6,299 bases of DNA from an uncultured Bacilli bacterium (GCA_944371545.1 CALVXT010000080.1:1-6299); one strand, 5' to 3'. Shown: positions 1-6,032, numbered from the stretch's first letter. A program made the numbers and translations. The notes: a model not told the origin generated them from the sequence alone.

Positions 1-6
1 TTAAAA

Positions 7-43
7 AGTCATCAATCCACGATGAATCCTAGGATTAATGACT
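7..43. terminator. Inverted repeat, possible terminator at the left edge
   Basis: Arms 7-18 and 32-43 are complementary over 12 positions with one mismatch (AGTCATcAATCC against GGATTaATGACT), around a 13-base loop. A perfect 12-base palindrome, AATCCTAGGATT, sits at 25-36. Read on the minus strand the stem is followed by five T residues, as in an intrinsic terminator. On the plus strand the tail is only a weak T-rich run. It could be the terminator of a gene left of the window or a bidirectional one. No minus-strand gene is visible to its right, so the role is uncertain. Confidence 0.35.
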
Positions 44-223
44 ATTTGATCGAAATTTTATACTTTTATCCTGCTTTAATTATTATTTTTCGATTTCATT
101 ATGATAATTTAATTCATTTTATTTCATGTTCCTATAGTTATTTAGTTTTATGTTTGATTTTTCTAATTTAATACAAAATTTTAAATTAATATAATAGGTT
201 TATAAATTAAACAAGAAGATGTC

Positions 224-253
224 TTGAAGTTGGTAAATAAACTATGGTATAAT
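224..253 (+). promoter_or_regulatory. Extended -10 promoter of the first membrane-protein gene
   Basis: TTGAAG (224-229) is followed after 18 bases by a consensus TATAAT (248-253), which carries an upstream TG at 245-246, giving an extended -10. Transcription would begin near 259-260, leaving about 30 bases of leader. The leader has an AGAAGGAA SD (273-280) flanked by a 7-base inverted repeat, TCTCATT (256-262) and AATGAGA (280-286). The rest of 44-223 is very AT-rich, and I see no gene in it. Confidence 0.7.
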
Positions 254-288
254 GTTCTCATTAAAAAAGAATAGAAGGAAATGAGATA

Positions 289-921
289 ATGAAAAAGAAA
301 TATAAAATTATGATTGTTGTTCTTTTAGTTGTGTTGTTAGTAGCGGGTGGTATAGGAGTTTATTTTTTCTTTTTTAGAAATGAACCTACTGAACAACCAC
401 CAGTTAATGAAATTCAAGTTACTAACTCCATAGAGGAATATGGATATAATTTGGATGATCGGGATACGGAATTGTTTGAAGAAAAGTTTGAAGAGTTGAA
501 AACTCTTTTGAGTCAAGAAGAATATGATGTAGAAGAATATGTTTCTTTAGTTAGTCAATTGTTTGTTATTGACTTATATACAATTGATAATAAAATTAGC
601 CGTTATGATGTTGGCGGACTTGAGTATGTTTATCCGGATGCAGTTTCTTCTTTTCAATCAGTAGCTGAGAATTCTATTTATAAAACTGTTGAAAATAATT
701 TGGATGATACAAGAACACAAGATTTACCAGAAGTATCTGAGATTACATTGGATTCTATTTCTGAAACAACTTTCATCATGCCTGATGAATCTGAAGTTGC
801 TGGTTATGCTGTTAAATTATCTTGGGATTATGTAGAAGATTTAGGTTACGATACTAGTGCGACGCTTATTTTAATCCCTAGTGAGAAAAAATATGGAGTT
901 GTATACTTTGAACCAAATTAG
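289..921 (+). CDS. Membrane-anchored extracytoplasmic protein of unknown family
   Basis: The 210-residue protein opens with a short Lys-rich cytoplasmic tail (MKKKYK) and one hydrophobic helix (about residues 7-29), so it should be tethered to the membrane with its body outside. A Pro-rich linker (about 31-40) follows. Residues about 45-145 are acidic and look mostly helical, with the phrase LEYVYPD near 111-117; residues about 150-210 look beta-rich and end in a strand pattern, YGVVYFEPN. There is no cysteine, no lipobox and no sortase signal, and I see no catalytic motif. The ATG at 289 is supported by an AGAAGGAA SD eight bases upstream. The gene has its own promoter, and the next gene, also membrane-anchored, follows after 57 bases with a second promoter, so the two may share a cell-surface role. 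I do not recognise the family with confidence and assign no function. Confidence 0.85.
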   Translation: MKKKYKIMIVVLLVVLLVAGGIGVYFFFFRNEPTEQPPVNEIQVTNSIEEYGYNLDDRDTELFEEKFEELKTLLSQEEYDVEEYVSLVSQLFVIDLYTIDNKISRYDVGGLEYVYPDAVSSFQSVAENSIYKTVENNLDDTRTQDLPEVSEITLDSISETTFIMPDESEVAGYAVKLSWDYVEDLGYDTSATLILIPSEKKYGVVYFEPN

Positions 922-925
922 TAAC

Positions 926-953
926 TTGATTATTTCTGAATTTTCTGTATAAT
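926..953 (+). promoter_or_regulatory. Promoter of the TasA-like gene
   Basis: TTGATT (926-931) and TATAAT (948-953) are separated by 16 bases and lie between two CDSs. The SD AAGGAG (965-970) is eight bases from the ATG at 979. A perfect 7-base inverted repeat, TATTTCT (931-937) and AGAAATA (954-960), brackets the -10. It may be an operator, but it is A/T-rich and could be chance. No terminator separates this promoter from the gene upstream. Confidence 0.65.
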
Positions 954-978
954 AGAAATATAATAAGGAGAATGTAAA

Positions 979-1620
979 ATGAAACAAAGCGAAGGAAGTA
1001 GTTTAAAAAAATATACAGTTATTGTAATTGTATTTGTAATATCTATCATGGTAATTGGTGTAAGTGTTAGTTACTCTTTCTTTAATATTAGCGTTGAGGG
1101 AAGTAAAGATGTTCCTCCTTCTACCGCAGCTCCTTTTGAAGTGACTACTACTTTAAATGATGCGACTGCTATAAATGCTGCACAACTTGTTTTAATTGAT
1201 GGAAGTACATATGAAGATAATGCTGAAAAGGTTTCTTTTAGTGTAACAAATTCCTCTTCTTCTGGAGCAAAGGCTAAATATACTATTGATTTAGTGGAAA
1301 TGAGTATTACTAAAAATTTGGCTAGTAAATATTTTAAATGGGCTTTAGTTGTAAATCCAGAAGGTGATAATCGTCAAGTGTTTACAGGAGATTTTGCTGA
1401 TGCAAGTATTGGAGCAGAAGGAAATTCAGATACTACTTTAGTTGAAGGATTAACTAAGACTTTACTTAGTGAAGAGGAAGCTTTAACTTTGGATATTGGA
1501 GCGACTGATAATTTAGATTTTTATATATGGTTAGAAAATGATGATAGTGTTGACCAACTTTATTTAACAAATGGTGATTTTAGTGGTAAGCTTTCAATGA
1601 ATGCTGTTCCTACTAGATAA
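979..1620 (+). CDS. TasA/camelysin-like secreted or membrane-anchored beta-sandwich protein
   Basis: The 213-residue protein has a short basic N-terminus, one hydrophobic helix (about residues 12-32) ending in VSYSFF, then an exported Ser/Thr/Asp-rich domain. The layout resembles TasA/CalY-type proteins, in which an N-terminal segment processed by a SipW-like peptidase precedes an Ig-like or jelly-roll beta domain. Here the strands are suggested by alternating patterns at about 84-108 (VSFSVTNSSS...YTIDLVEM), 119-126 (FKWALVVN) and 180-211 (DFYIWLEND...FSGKLSMNAV). No SipW-type peptidase gene and no clear AxA cleavage site are visible, so it may stay anchored by its helix. TasA-type proteins form matrix fibres; whether this one does is inference from shape, not from a recognised catalytic or assembly motif. 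The start is supported by AAGGAG at the right spacing, and a terminator follows directly. It may act with the preceding membrane-anchored protein. Confidence 0.7.
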   Translation: MKQSEGSSLKKYTVIVIVFVISIMVIGVSVSYSFFNISVEGSKDVPPSTAAPFEVTTTLNDATAINAAQLVLIDGSTYEDNAEKVSFSVTNSSSSGAKAKYTIDLVEMSITKNLASKYFKWALVVNPEGDNRQVFTGDFADASIGAEGNSDTTLVEGLTKTLLSEEEALTLDIGATDNLDFYIWLENDDSVDQLYLTNGDFSGKLSMNAVPTR

Positions 1621-1624
1621 AAAT

Positions 1625-1650
1625 GGGCTTAGTTTTAAGCCTTTTTCTTT
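1625..1650 (+). terminator. Intrinsic terminator after the TasA-like gene
   Basis: The stem GGCTTA (1626-1631) pairs with TAAGCC (1636-1641) around a GTTT loop, with one extra G-T pair at the base. A T-rich tail follows (five T, one C, then more T). It begins four bases after the stop codon. Confidence 0.85.
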
Positions 1651-1661
1651 TGGGTATTTTA

Positions 1662-1670
1662 TGTTAAAAT
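1662..1670 (+). promoter_or_regulatory. Extended -10 promoter of the ZIP gene
   Basis: TGtTAAAAT (1662-1670) fits an extended -10 and comes directly after the terminator T-tract. No good -35 is present; the matching region falls within the T-tract. Transcription starting near 1677 would leave a leader of about 12 bases carrying the GGTGAG SD (1681-1686). That argues against translation from the GTG at 1678. Confidence 0.45.
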
Positions 1671-1689
1671 ACAAATAGTGGGTGAGATT

Positions 1690-2469
1690 ATGAGAAATTT
1701 AAATGCTGTATTGTTAACGTTATTTGCAGGTGTTTTTTTCTTGTTTGGTTTTGTATTGGTTAAATTTGTTAAGAAAAAAAGAGAATTAAGTATTTTGGCT
1801 ACGGGAATGGCTTTAGTAGTTATGTTAGGAATGACTTTTTTTGATTTAATGCCTGAAATACTTGAAATGAGTGAAATGGTTAGTTTTGGTAAATGGCAAA
1901 AATTGTTGTATATTTTAGCTTTTATGATTTTAGGAATTTTATTATTAAAAGTTTTTGATTATTTCTTGCCGCATCATCATCATGATCATCATGAACATGA
2001 AAAAAATCATGAAGAACACGACCATCATTTGTTTCATATTGGTTTTATTATGACTACATCTTTAATTTTACATAATATCTTAGAAGGTATGAGCATTTAT
2101 ATTATTGGAGCAGAAAGTTTATCCGCAGGATTTTTAACTGCTTTAGCTGTTGGATGTCATAATTTGCCTTTAGGAATTGAAGTAGCTAGTAGTATGGAAG
2201 TTGAAAAAAATAATGGACTTTTAAAAAAAATTATTGCCATTTTGTTAGTTTTATCTTCTTCTTTTGGAGCAATTATCTTGTATTTATTAGGAGGAAATAT
2301 TCCAACAATTGTATTACTTGCCTTAATTTCTTTAGCATGCGGGATGATTTTATATATTGCTTTATTTGAACTTTTAGTTGAAGTAATGAGTTATTTAAAA
2401 AGAAGAGAAACTTATTATGGTATGGCAATAGGAGTAATTGTTCTTTTATTAATGACTTTTATTCATTAG
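1690..2469 (+). CDS. ZIP-family divalent metal transporter (ZupT-like)
   Basis: The 259-residue integral membrane protein has about seven to eight hydrophobic helices and should import zinc or related divalent metals into the cytoplasm. ZIP hallmarks are an early helix ending FFDLMPE (D52, E56), a His/Asp/Glu-rich loop at about 95-113 between helices 3 and 4, helix 4 with HNILEG (H128, N129, E132), and helix 5 with HNLPLGIE (H157, N158, E164). FELLVEV near 226-232 lies in helix 6. In most bacterial ZIPs helix 5 reads HNxPEG, its Glu completing the two-metal site; here that residue is L161, with a Glu three positions later. I chose the ATG at 1690, which has GGTGAG at SD position; the upstream in-frame GTG (1678) would overlap the predicted transcription start. 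It is probably monocistronic and no metal-regulator site is recognised. The family call is firm; metal specificity cannot be read from sequence. Confidence 0.9.
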   Translation: MRNLNAVLLTLFAGVFFLFGFVLVKFVKKKRELSILATGMALVVMLGMTFFDLMPEILEMSEMVSFGKWQKLLYILAFMILGILLLKVFDYFLPHHHHDHHEHEKNHEEHDHHLFHIGFIMTTSLILHNILEGMSIYIIGAESLSAGFLTALAVGCHNLPLGIEVASSMEVEKNNGLLKKIIAILLVLSSSFGAIILYLLGGNIPTIVLLALISLACGMILYIALFELLVEVMSYLKRRETYYGMAIGVIVLLLMTFIH

Positions 2470-2480
2470 TTTAGTATAAT
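2452..2480 (+). promoter_or_regulatory. Promoter of the YebC-family gene
   Basis: ATGACT (2452-2457, inside the end of the ZIP gene) is followed after 17 bases by a consensus TATAAT (2475-2480). The AAGGAG SD (2491-2496) lies seven bases from the ATG at 2504. I see no terminator between the ZIP gene and this promoter. Confidence 0.6.
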
Positions 2481-2503
2481 GTTTAACGAAAAGGAGTGTT
2501 TAT

Positions 2504-3220
2504 ATGGGAAGAGCTTATGAAGTTAGAAAAGCAAGCATTCAAAAAACTGGAGCTGCTAAAGCTAAATTGTATTCAAATTATGCTAAAGAAATTTATTTAG
2601 CTGCAAAAAAAGGAACACCAGAAATTGAAAGTAATGTTTTATTAAAAAGATTGGTAGATAAAGCTAAAAAGGAACAAGTTCCTAGTGATATTATAAATCG
2701 CGCTATTGATAAGGCTAAGGGTGCTGGTGGAGAGGATTATGAAGTAGTTACTTATGAAGGATTTGGTCCTGGAGCTTCAACTTTAATTATTCGAACACTT
2801 ACAGATAATGTCAATCGAACAGTTGGAATGGTACGTGCTGCTTTTAATAAAATTCATAAAAGTTTGGGTGTTACAAACTCTGTATCTTATAATTATGATT
2901 ATTTGGCTATTATTAGTGTCAAAGATATGAATGAAGAAGAAGTTTTTAATGCATTACTTGAAAATGGAATTGAACCTGTTGATTTTGAAAACGAAGATGG
3001 AGAAATTGTCATTACAGTAAAGCCTACTGATCATAATAAAGTAAAAGATGTTTTAGAAAGTATTAATCCTGATGTTCATTATGAATTAGATGAAGAAGGA
3101 ATGTATGCTAAAGATAAAGTGACTTTAGAAGGAGAAGATTTAGAGCTTTTCGAACGTTTACTTTCTTTATTAGAAGATATTGACGACGTTAGTGATATTT
3201 ATCATAATGTTAATTTATAG
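2504..3220 (+). CDS. yeeI: YebC-II / YeeI-type (TACO1 family) translation or transcription factor
   Basis: The 238-residue protein is collinear with the YebC/PmpR/TACO1 family and closest in style to the shorter-headed YeeI (YebC2) branch of Bacillota. It begins MGRAYEVRKAS rather than the MAGHSKW of classical YebC. Landmarks are KEIYLAAKKGTPEIESN (about 28-44), VPSDIINRAIDKAKG (59-73), the signature YEGFGPGAS (84-92), DNVNRTVGMVRAAFNK (101-116) and the C-terminal HNVNL. The three-domain length matches the family. Members were long annotated as DNA-binding regulators; TACO1 in mitochondria and later bacterial work connect the family to relief of ribosome stalling at proline-rich stretches, so a cytoplasmic ribosome-associated role is likely. 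It has its own promoter and a strong terminator, and neighbouring genes suggest no shared pathway. The family call is very sure; the exact paralog name is less so. Confidence 0.93.
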   Translation: MGRAYEVRKASIQKTGAAKAKLYSNYAKEIYLAAKKGTPEIESNVLLKRLVDKAKKEQVPSDIINRAIDKAKGAGGEDYEVVTYEGFGPGASTLIIRTLTDNVNRTVGMVRAAFNKIHKSLGVTNSVSYNYDYLAIISVKDMNEEEVFNALLENGIEPVDFENEDGEIVITVKPTDHNKVKDVLESINPDVHYELDEEGMYAKDKVTLEGEDLELFERLLSLLEDIDDVSDIYHNVNL

Positions 3221-3244
3221 AGTCAGAATTTTCTGACTTTTTTT
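3221..3244 (+). terminator. Intrinsic terminator after the YebC-family gene
   Basis: AGTCAG (3221-3226) pairs with CTGACT (3233-3238) around AATTTT, and the arms can be extended by two A-T pairs. Seven T residues run from 3238 to 3244. It starts immediately after the TAG stop, and the tail is on the plus strand only. Confidence 0.92.
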
Positions 3245-3261
3245 CTACAAAAAAAAGGAAA

Positions 3262-3798
3262 TTGCCATCTTTTCTTGTATATATTTATGAAAGGAGGTTT
3301 TTTCTTATTCAAAATTATGTTAATGAATATATTTTAGAAAGTTTACCCAAGATTTTTGATAAGCATCCTAATTTGTTTTCAGAACGAGATAAGTATAAAG
3401 ATTTTTTGGAAAAAAAGATTTATTTAAAAGAACAAAATATCCTTATTTTAAAAGAAATTTCCAAAGGATTAAAAAAAGATTTAGGTGTTGATTATTCAGT
3501 ACGTGAACTTTATTTTATGCAAAAGTTTTATCTGATGTATCCAGATGTTGCGCCTCTTGAGTTACTTTCTCTTTCATGGGAACATATTCAAATTCTTTTG
3601 CATTTATTTTCTAAAAGAAAAAGAGATTTTTATGTTGAAAAATGTATTGCTTATAAATGGGATATTTTGGAATTGCAAAAAGCTATTTTACATGATATGT
3701 ATGATAAATATGTATTTGTTAAAAAGCAGTACAAAAATGGTGTTTTTTCAGATGAAAAATTTTTTGAAATTCAAGATAATCTATGGATTAATGAATAA
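3262..3798 (+). CDS. Stand-alone DUF1016_N (YhcG N-terminal-like) protein, start uncertain
   Basis: The open frame encodes 178 residues from a TTG at 3262. Residues about 63-150 match the N-terminal domain of YhcG/DUF1016 proteins: YSVRELYFMQKFYLMYPD (78-95), LSWEHIQILL (104-113), RDFY (121-124) and W133 followed by ELQKAI. YhcG proteins are typically about 340-370 residues and carry a C-terminal PD-(D/E)xK nuclease domain; here the frame stops soon after the first domain, so the nuclease half is absent. It may be a natural partner or regulator form, or a remnant. The start is problematic. The TTG has only AAGGAAA almost touching it, while a near-perfect GAAAGGAGG SD lies inside the frame at 3289-3297, with ATT (3307) as the only plausible in-frame start at normal spacing, giving 163 residues. 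The family match is fairly firm; start and function are not. Confidence 0.7.
   Translation: MPSFLVYIYERRFFLIQNYVNEYILESLPKIFDKHPNLFSERDKYKDFLEKKIYLKEQNILILKEISKGLKKDLGVDYSVRELYFMQKFYLMYPDVAPLELLSLSWEHIQILLHLFSKRKRDFYVEKCIAYKWDILELQKAILHDMYDKYVFVKKQYKNGVFSDEKFFEIQDNLWINE
3289..3297 (+). promoter_or_regulatory. Strong Shine-Dalgarno site without a normal start codon
   Basis: GAAAGGAGG is close to the full anti-SD complement. The in-frame codon at standard distance is ATT (3307). An ATG overlaps the SD at 3287, but its frame closes after 16 codons (TAG at 3335). A run of six T (3298-3303) follows the SD; one extra T would join the ATG-led frame to the DUF1016_N frame. Confidence 0.55.
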
Positions 3799-3801
3799 AT
3801 T

Positions 3802-3831
3802 TTCATGTTTTTTTCACATATTTGGTATAAT
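3802..3831 (+). promoter_or_regulatory. Two-component operon promoter with PhoP-box-like repeats
   Basis: A consensus TATAAT (3826-3831) with a TG at 3823-3824 forms an extended -10. There is no good -35. In its place are two direct repeats 11 bases apart, TTCATG (3802-3807) and TTCACA (3813-3818), resembling a PhoP operator (TT[ACT]A[CT]A repeats with an 11-base period). This suggests activation by the operon's own regulator. The transcript would start near 3838, with the SD AAGGTGA at 3844-3850. Confidence 0.6.
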
Positions 3832-3853
3832 ATAAGGCAAAAGAAGGTGAAGT

Positions 3854-4510
3854 ATGAAAATTTTAGTTGTTGATGATGAAAAATTAATTCGAGATGTTGT
3901 TAAAGAATATTTGCAACTTGATGGGTTTACGGTTGAGGAAGCTAGTAATGGTGATGAAGCTGTTGAACTTAGTATGCAAAATGAATACAATTTGATTATT
4001 ATGGATATTATGATGCCTAAAAAGGATGGGTATCAAGCTGTTCGAGAAATTAAAAAGGTAAAAGATATTCCTGTTTTAATGTTATCTGCTAGAGGTGAGG
4101 AATTTGATAAATTGATAGGTTTTGATTTAGGAATTGATGATTATGTGACAAAACCTTTTAGTCCCAAAGAGTTAGTAGCAAGAGTAAAAGCTATTATTAA
4201 ACGAAATGAGAAGAGTGGGGTAAAATTAGAATTTGGCGGTCTTGTTTTAGATGATAAAGCTCATGAAGTTACTATTGATGGCAAGAGTGTGAATTTGACT
4301 CCAAAAGAATATGATTTATTAAAATATTTTGTTTCTAATAATCATATTGCTTTATCTCGTGAGCAACTTCTTACCAATATTTGGGGATATGACTTTTATG
4401 GGGATGATCGAACTGTAGATACACACGTGAAAACTTTAAGACACCAACTTGGTAAATACGGACAATATATTAAAACGGTTCGTAAAGTGGGGTATAAGTT
4501 TGAATATTAA
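3854..4510 (+). CDS. OmpR/PhoP-class response regulator
   Basis: The 218-residue cytoplasmic DNA-binding regulator has a receiver domain at about 1-118 with the acidic pair D7/D8, phospho-acceptor D51 in IIMDIMMPKKDG, switch residue S78, Y97 and K100 (DDYVTKPF). A winged-helix DNA-binding domain follows at about 125-218, with LTPKEYDLLKYF, the recognition helix around DTHVKTLRHQLG and the wing VRKVGYKFEY. All key residues are present, so it should be phosphorylated by the kinase encoded next, which overlaps it by 11 bases. The ATG is set by AAGGTGA just upstream. Its promoter carries two 11-base-spaced TTCAY repeats, and more lie just after the kinase gene, suggesting autoregulation and a local regulon of PhoP/PhoB type. 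The signal (phosphate or something else, such as envelope stress) cannot be decided from sequence, so I give no gene symbol. Confidence 0.93.
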   Translation: MKILVVDDEKLIRDVVKEYLQLDGFTVEEASNGDEAVELSMQNEYNLIIMDIMMPKKDGYQAVREIKKVKDIPVLMLSARGEEFDKLIGFDLGIDDYVTKPFSPKELVARVKAIIKRNEKSGVKLEFGGLVLDDKAHEVTIDGKSVNLTPKEYDLLKYFVSNNHIALSREQLLTNIWGYDFYGDDRTVDTHVKTLRHQLGKYGQYIKTVRKVGYKFEY

Positions 4511-5888
4511 AAAACGTTTTTCTAGTATAAAAGCAAAAACGTTACTCTATTTAATTGTGTTTAGTGTGTCTATATTGTTGGTTTTATGGTTTTGTCAAAT
4601 TGTATTTTTAAAATATTCTTATCAAGATTATCAAATTCAAAATATAAATCAATTAGCTTTAAGTATTCAACGATCTTCTTTTGTTAATTTAAACAGTACT
4701 TTAGAAGAAGTTGCATATGAAAATGAAGTATGTATTGAGTATTATACCAATTCTGGAAATGTGTATTATTATAATACCATGATGAATGGTTGCGCATTAG
4801 GTAAGAACAATCAAGATATTTTAAAAACAGAGAATGCTTTTATGGAATCTAATTTAACTTCAGATACGTATAAAGTTATTAATAGAGAATATGAAGTACA
4901 GGCATTTTTGTATGGAATTAAATTAGATAGTGGTTCTGTCTTTTTATATAGTACTTTGGAAGATGTTGGTGGAGCAAATGCTGTTTTAAAAAATCAATTA
5001 ATTTATTTAACTTTTATTGCAATTATTTTTGCTTGTATGATTGCTTATTTTCTTTCAAAAAAAATTACTGAACCTATTTTAGATATTACTAAAAAGGCTC
5101 AGAAATTAGGCTCTAGTCCAACGGTTAAGTTTCCGGATTATGGAGTGCTAGAGGTAAATGAGCTTGCCCATGTATTAAGTAATGCTCAGACAGAGATGGT
5201 GAAAACGGATGAACTTCGACGAGATTTGATGGCAAATGTTTCTCATGATTTAAAAACTCCTTTAACTATGATTAAGGCTTACGCAGAGATGGTTAGAGAT
5301 ATTAGTTATCAAGATGAACAAAAAAGAACAGAACATTGTAATATTATTATGGATGAGGTAGACCGTTTGAATGTTTTGGTAAACGATATTTTAACTCTTT
5401 CAAAAATGCAGGCAAATGCTGATGAAATTCATTTAGAATCTTTTGATTTGATTAAAGAAATTAAAACTATTGTAAAACGATATGAAATTATTAAGGAAAC
5501 AGAAAATTATCATTTTGTTTTGGATTTGCCTGCTAAAGCTATGGTATGTGCAGATCAGAAAAAATTAAATCAAGTAATTTACAATCTAATTAACAATGCA
5601 ATTAATTATACTGGTGCAGATAAAACTGTTACAATTCGGGTAAAAAAAGAAAAGGATTCTTATTTAGTAGAAATCATTGATACAGGTAAAGGGATTAAAA
5701 AAGAAGAAATTGATTTGATTTGGGATAAGTATTATAAAAATGATAAAAATCATCAAAGAAATGTTGTAGGTACAGGTTTAGGCTTGTCTATCGTGAAAAC
5801 TATTTTGGAAAATCATCACTTTAAATATGGTGTTAAATCTGAGAAAAATAAAGGAACAGCTTTCTATTTCTATGTTAAGAAAAAATAA
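4500..5888 (+). CDS. PhoR-class membrane sensor histidine kinase
   Basis: The 462-residue orthodox kinase is the partner of the preceding regulator. Order from the TTG start: TM1 (about 15-36), an outer-face sensor domain of about 130 residues, TM2 (about 167-186), HAMP (about 187-237), H-box SHDLKTPL with H249, N-box NLINNAINYTG with N366, G1 DTGKGI with D394 and G2 GTGLGLSIVK at 424-433. All catalytic motifs are intact. The sensor domain matches no fold I recognise; it has two cysteines (C78, C98) that could form a disulfide. The frame is open back to a TTG at 4449, but I chose the TTG at 4500, which gives MNIKKRFSS just ahead of TM1 and has a GGGGT SD-like run at 4489-4493. The 11-base overlap with the regulator gene suggests coupled translation. 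No terminator directly follows the TAA stop. Confidence 0.92.
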   Translation: MNIKKRFSSIKAKTLLYLIVFSVSILLVLWFCQIVFLKYSYQDYQIQNINQLALSIQRSSFVNLNSTLEEVAYENEVCIEYYTNSGNVYYYNTMMNGCALGKNNQDILKTENAFMESNLTSDTYKVINREYEVQAFLYGIKLDSGSVFLYSTLEDVGGANAVLKNQLIYLTFIAIIFACMIAYFLSKKITEPILDITKKAQKLGSSPTVKFPDYGVLEVNELAHVLSNAQTEMVKTDELRRDLMANVSHDLKTPLTMIKAYAEMVRDISYQDEQKRTEHCNIIMDEVDRLNVLVNDILTLSKMQANADEIHLESFDLIKEIKTIVKRYEIIKETENYHFVLDLPAKAMVCADQKKLNQVIYNLINNAINYTGADKTVTIRVKKEKDSYLVEIIDTGKGIKKEEIDLIWDKYYKNDKNHQRNVVGTGLGLSIVKTILENHHFKYGVKSEKNKGTAFYFYVKKK

Positions 5889-5900
5889 TTTAGCAGAACC

Positions 5901-5943
5901 CTCATTTTTCTTTCACAAGAATTTTACAAATGAAGAGTATAGT
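5901..5943 (+). promoter_or_regulatory. Promoter with PhoP-box-like triple repeat, first copy
   Basis: CTCATT (5901-5906), TTCACA (5912-5917) and TTTACA (5923-5928) begin exactly 11 bases apart. The second and third fit the Bacillus PhoP hexamer TT[ACT]A[CT]A with five-base gaps. TATAGT (5938-5943) is a plausible -10. The arrangement suggests activation by the response regulator encoded at 3854-4510. Confidence 0.55.
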
Positions 5944-5957
5944 TAATCTTGTGAAAG
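5910..5957. repeat. Perfect 11-base inverted repeat across the first module
   Basis: CTTTCACAAGA (5910-5920) is the exact reverse complement of TCTTGTGAAAG (5947-5957), 26 bases apart. The left arm contains the TTCACA half-site and the right arm contains the start of the SD (GAAAGGAGG, 5953-5961). In a transcript reading through from the kinase gene, the arms could pair and hide the SD. In a transcript starting at the local promoter, near 5950, the left arm would be absent. Confidence 0.6.
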
Positions 5958-6032
5958 GAGGAAGGCTTATAGATATAAATGAAATAAACTCATTTAATTG
6001 TAAAATGTAAAGTTGAAATAATTTTTTGATTA

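Noticed and set aside
1678..1689. GTG start giving four extra residues on the ZIP protein
   Set aside because: The predicted transcription start is near 1677, and GGTGAG at 1681-1686 is correctly placed for the ATG at 1690, so the GTG is unlikely to be used.
1972..2028. CAT/CAC-rich run resembling a simple repeat
   Set aside because: It encodes the His-rich cytoplasmic loop expected between helices 3 and 4 of ZIP transporters, so it is a protein feature.
3545..3835. 96-codon open frame overlapping the DUF1016_N gene
   Set aside because: It lies in another frame inside a gene with recognisable domain motifs. Its translation is Phe/Leu/Lys/Ile-rich low-complexity sequence with no SD, typical of a shadow frame in AT-rich DNA.
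4449..4499. Upstream TTG extension of the histidine kinase by 17 residues
   Set aside because: It would overlap the regulator gene by 62 bases without an SD. The TTG at 4500 has an SD-like GGGGT and gives the usual short basic tail before TM1.
5951..6010. 19-codon frame starting at GTG after the first operator module
   Set aside because: The GTG overlaps the SD itself and has no SD of its own. The only in-frame codon at proper distance from the SD is ATA. No conserved peptide pattern is visible.
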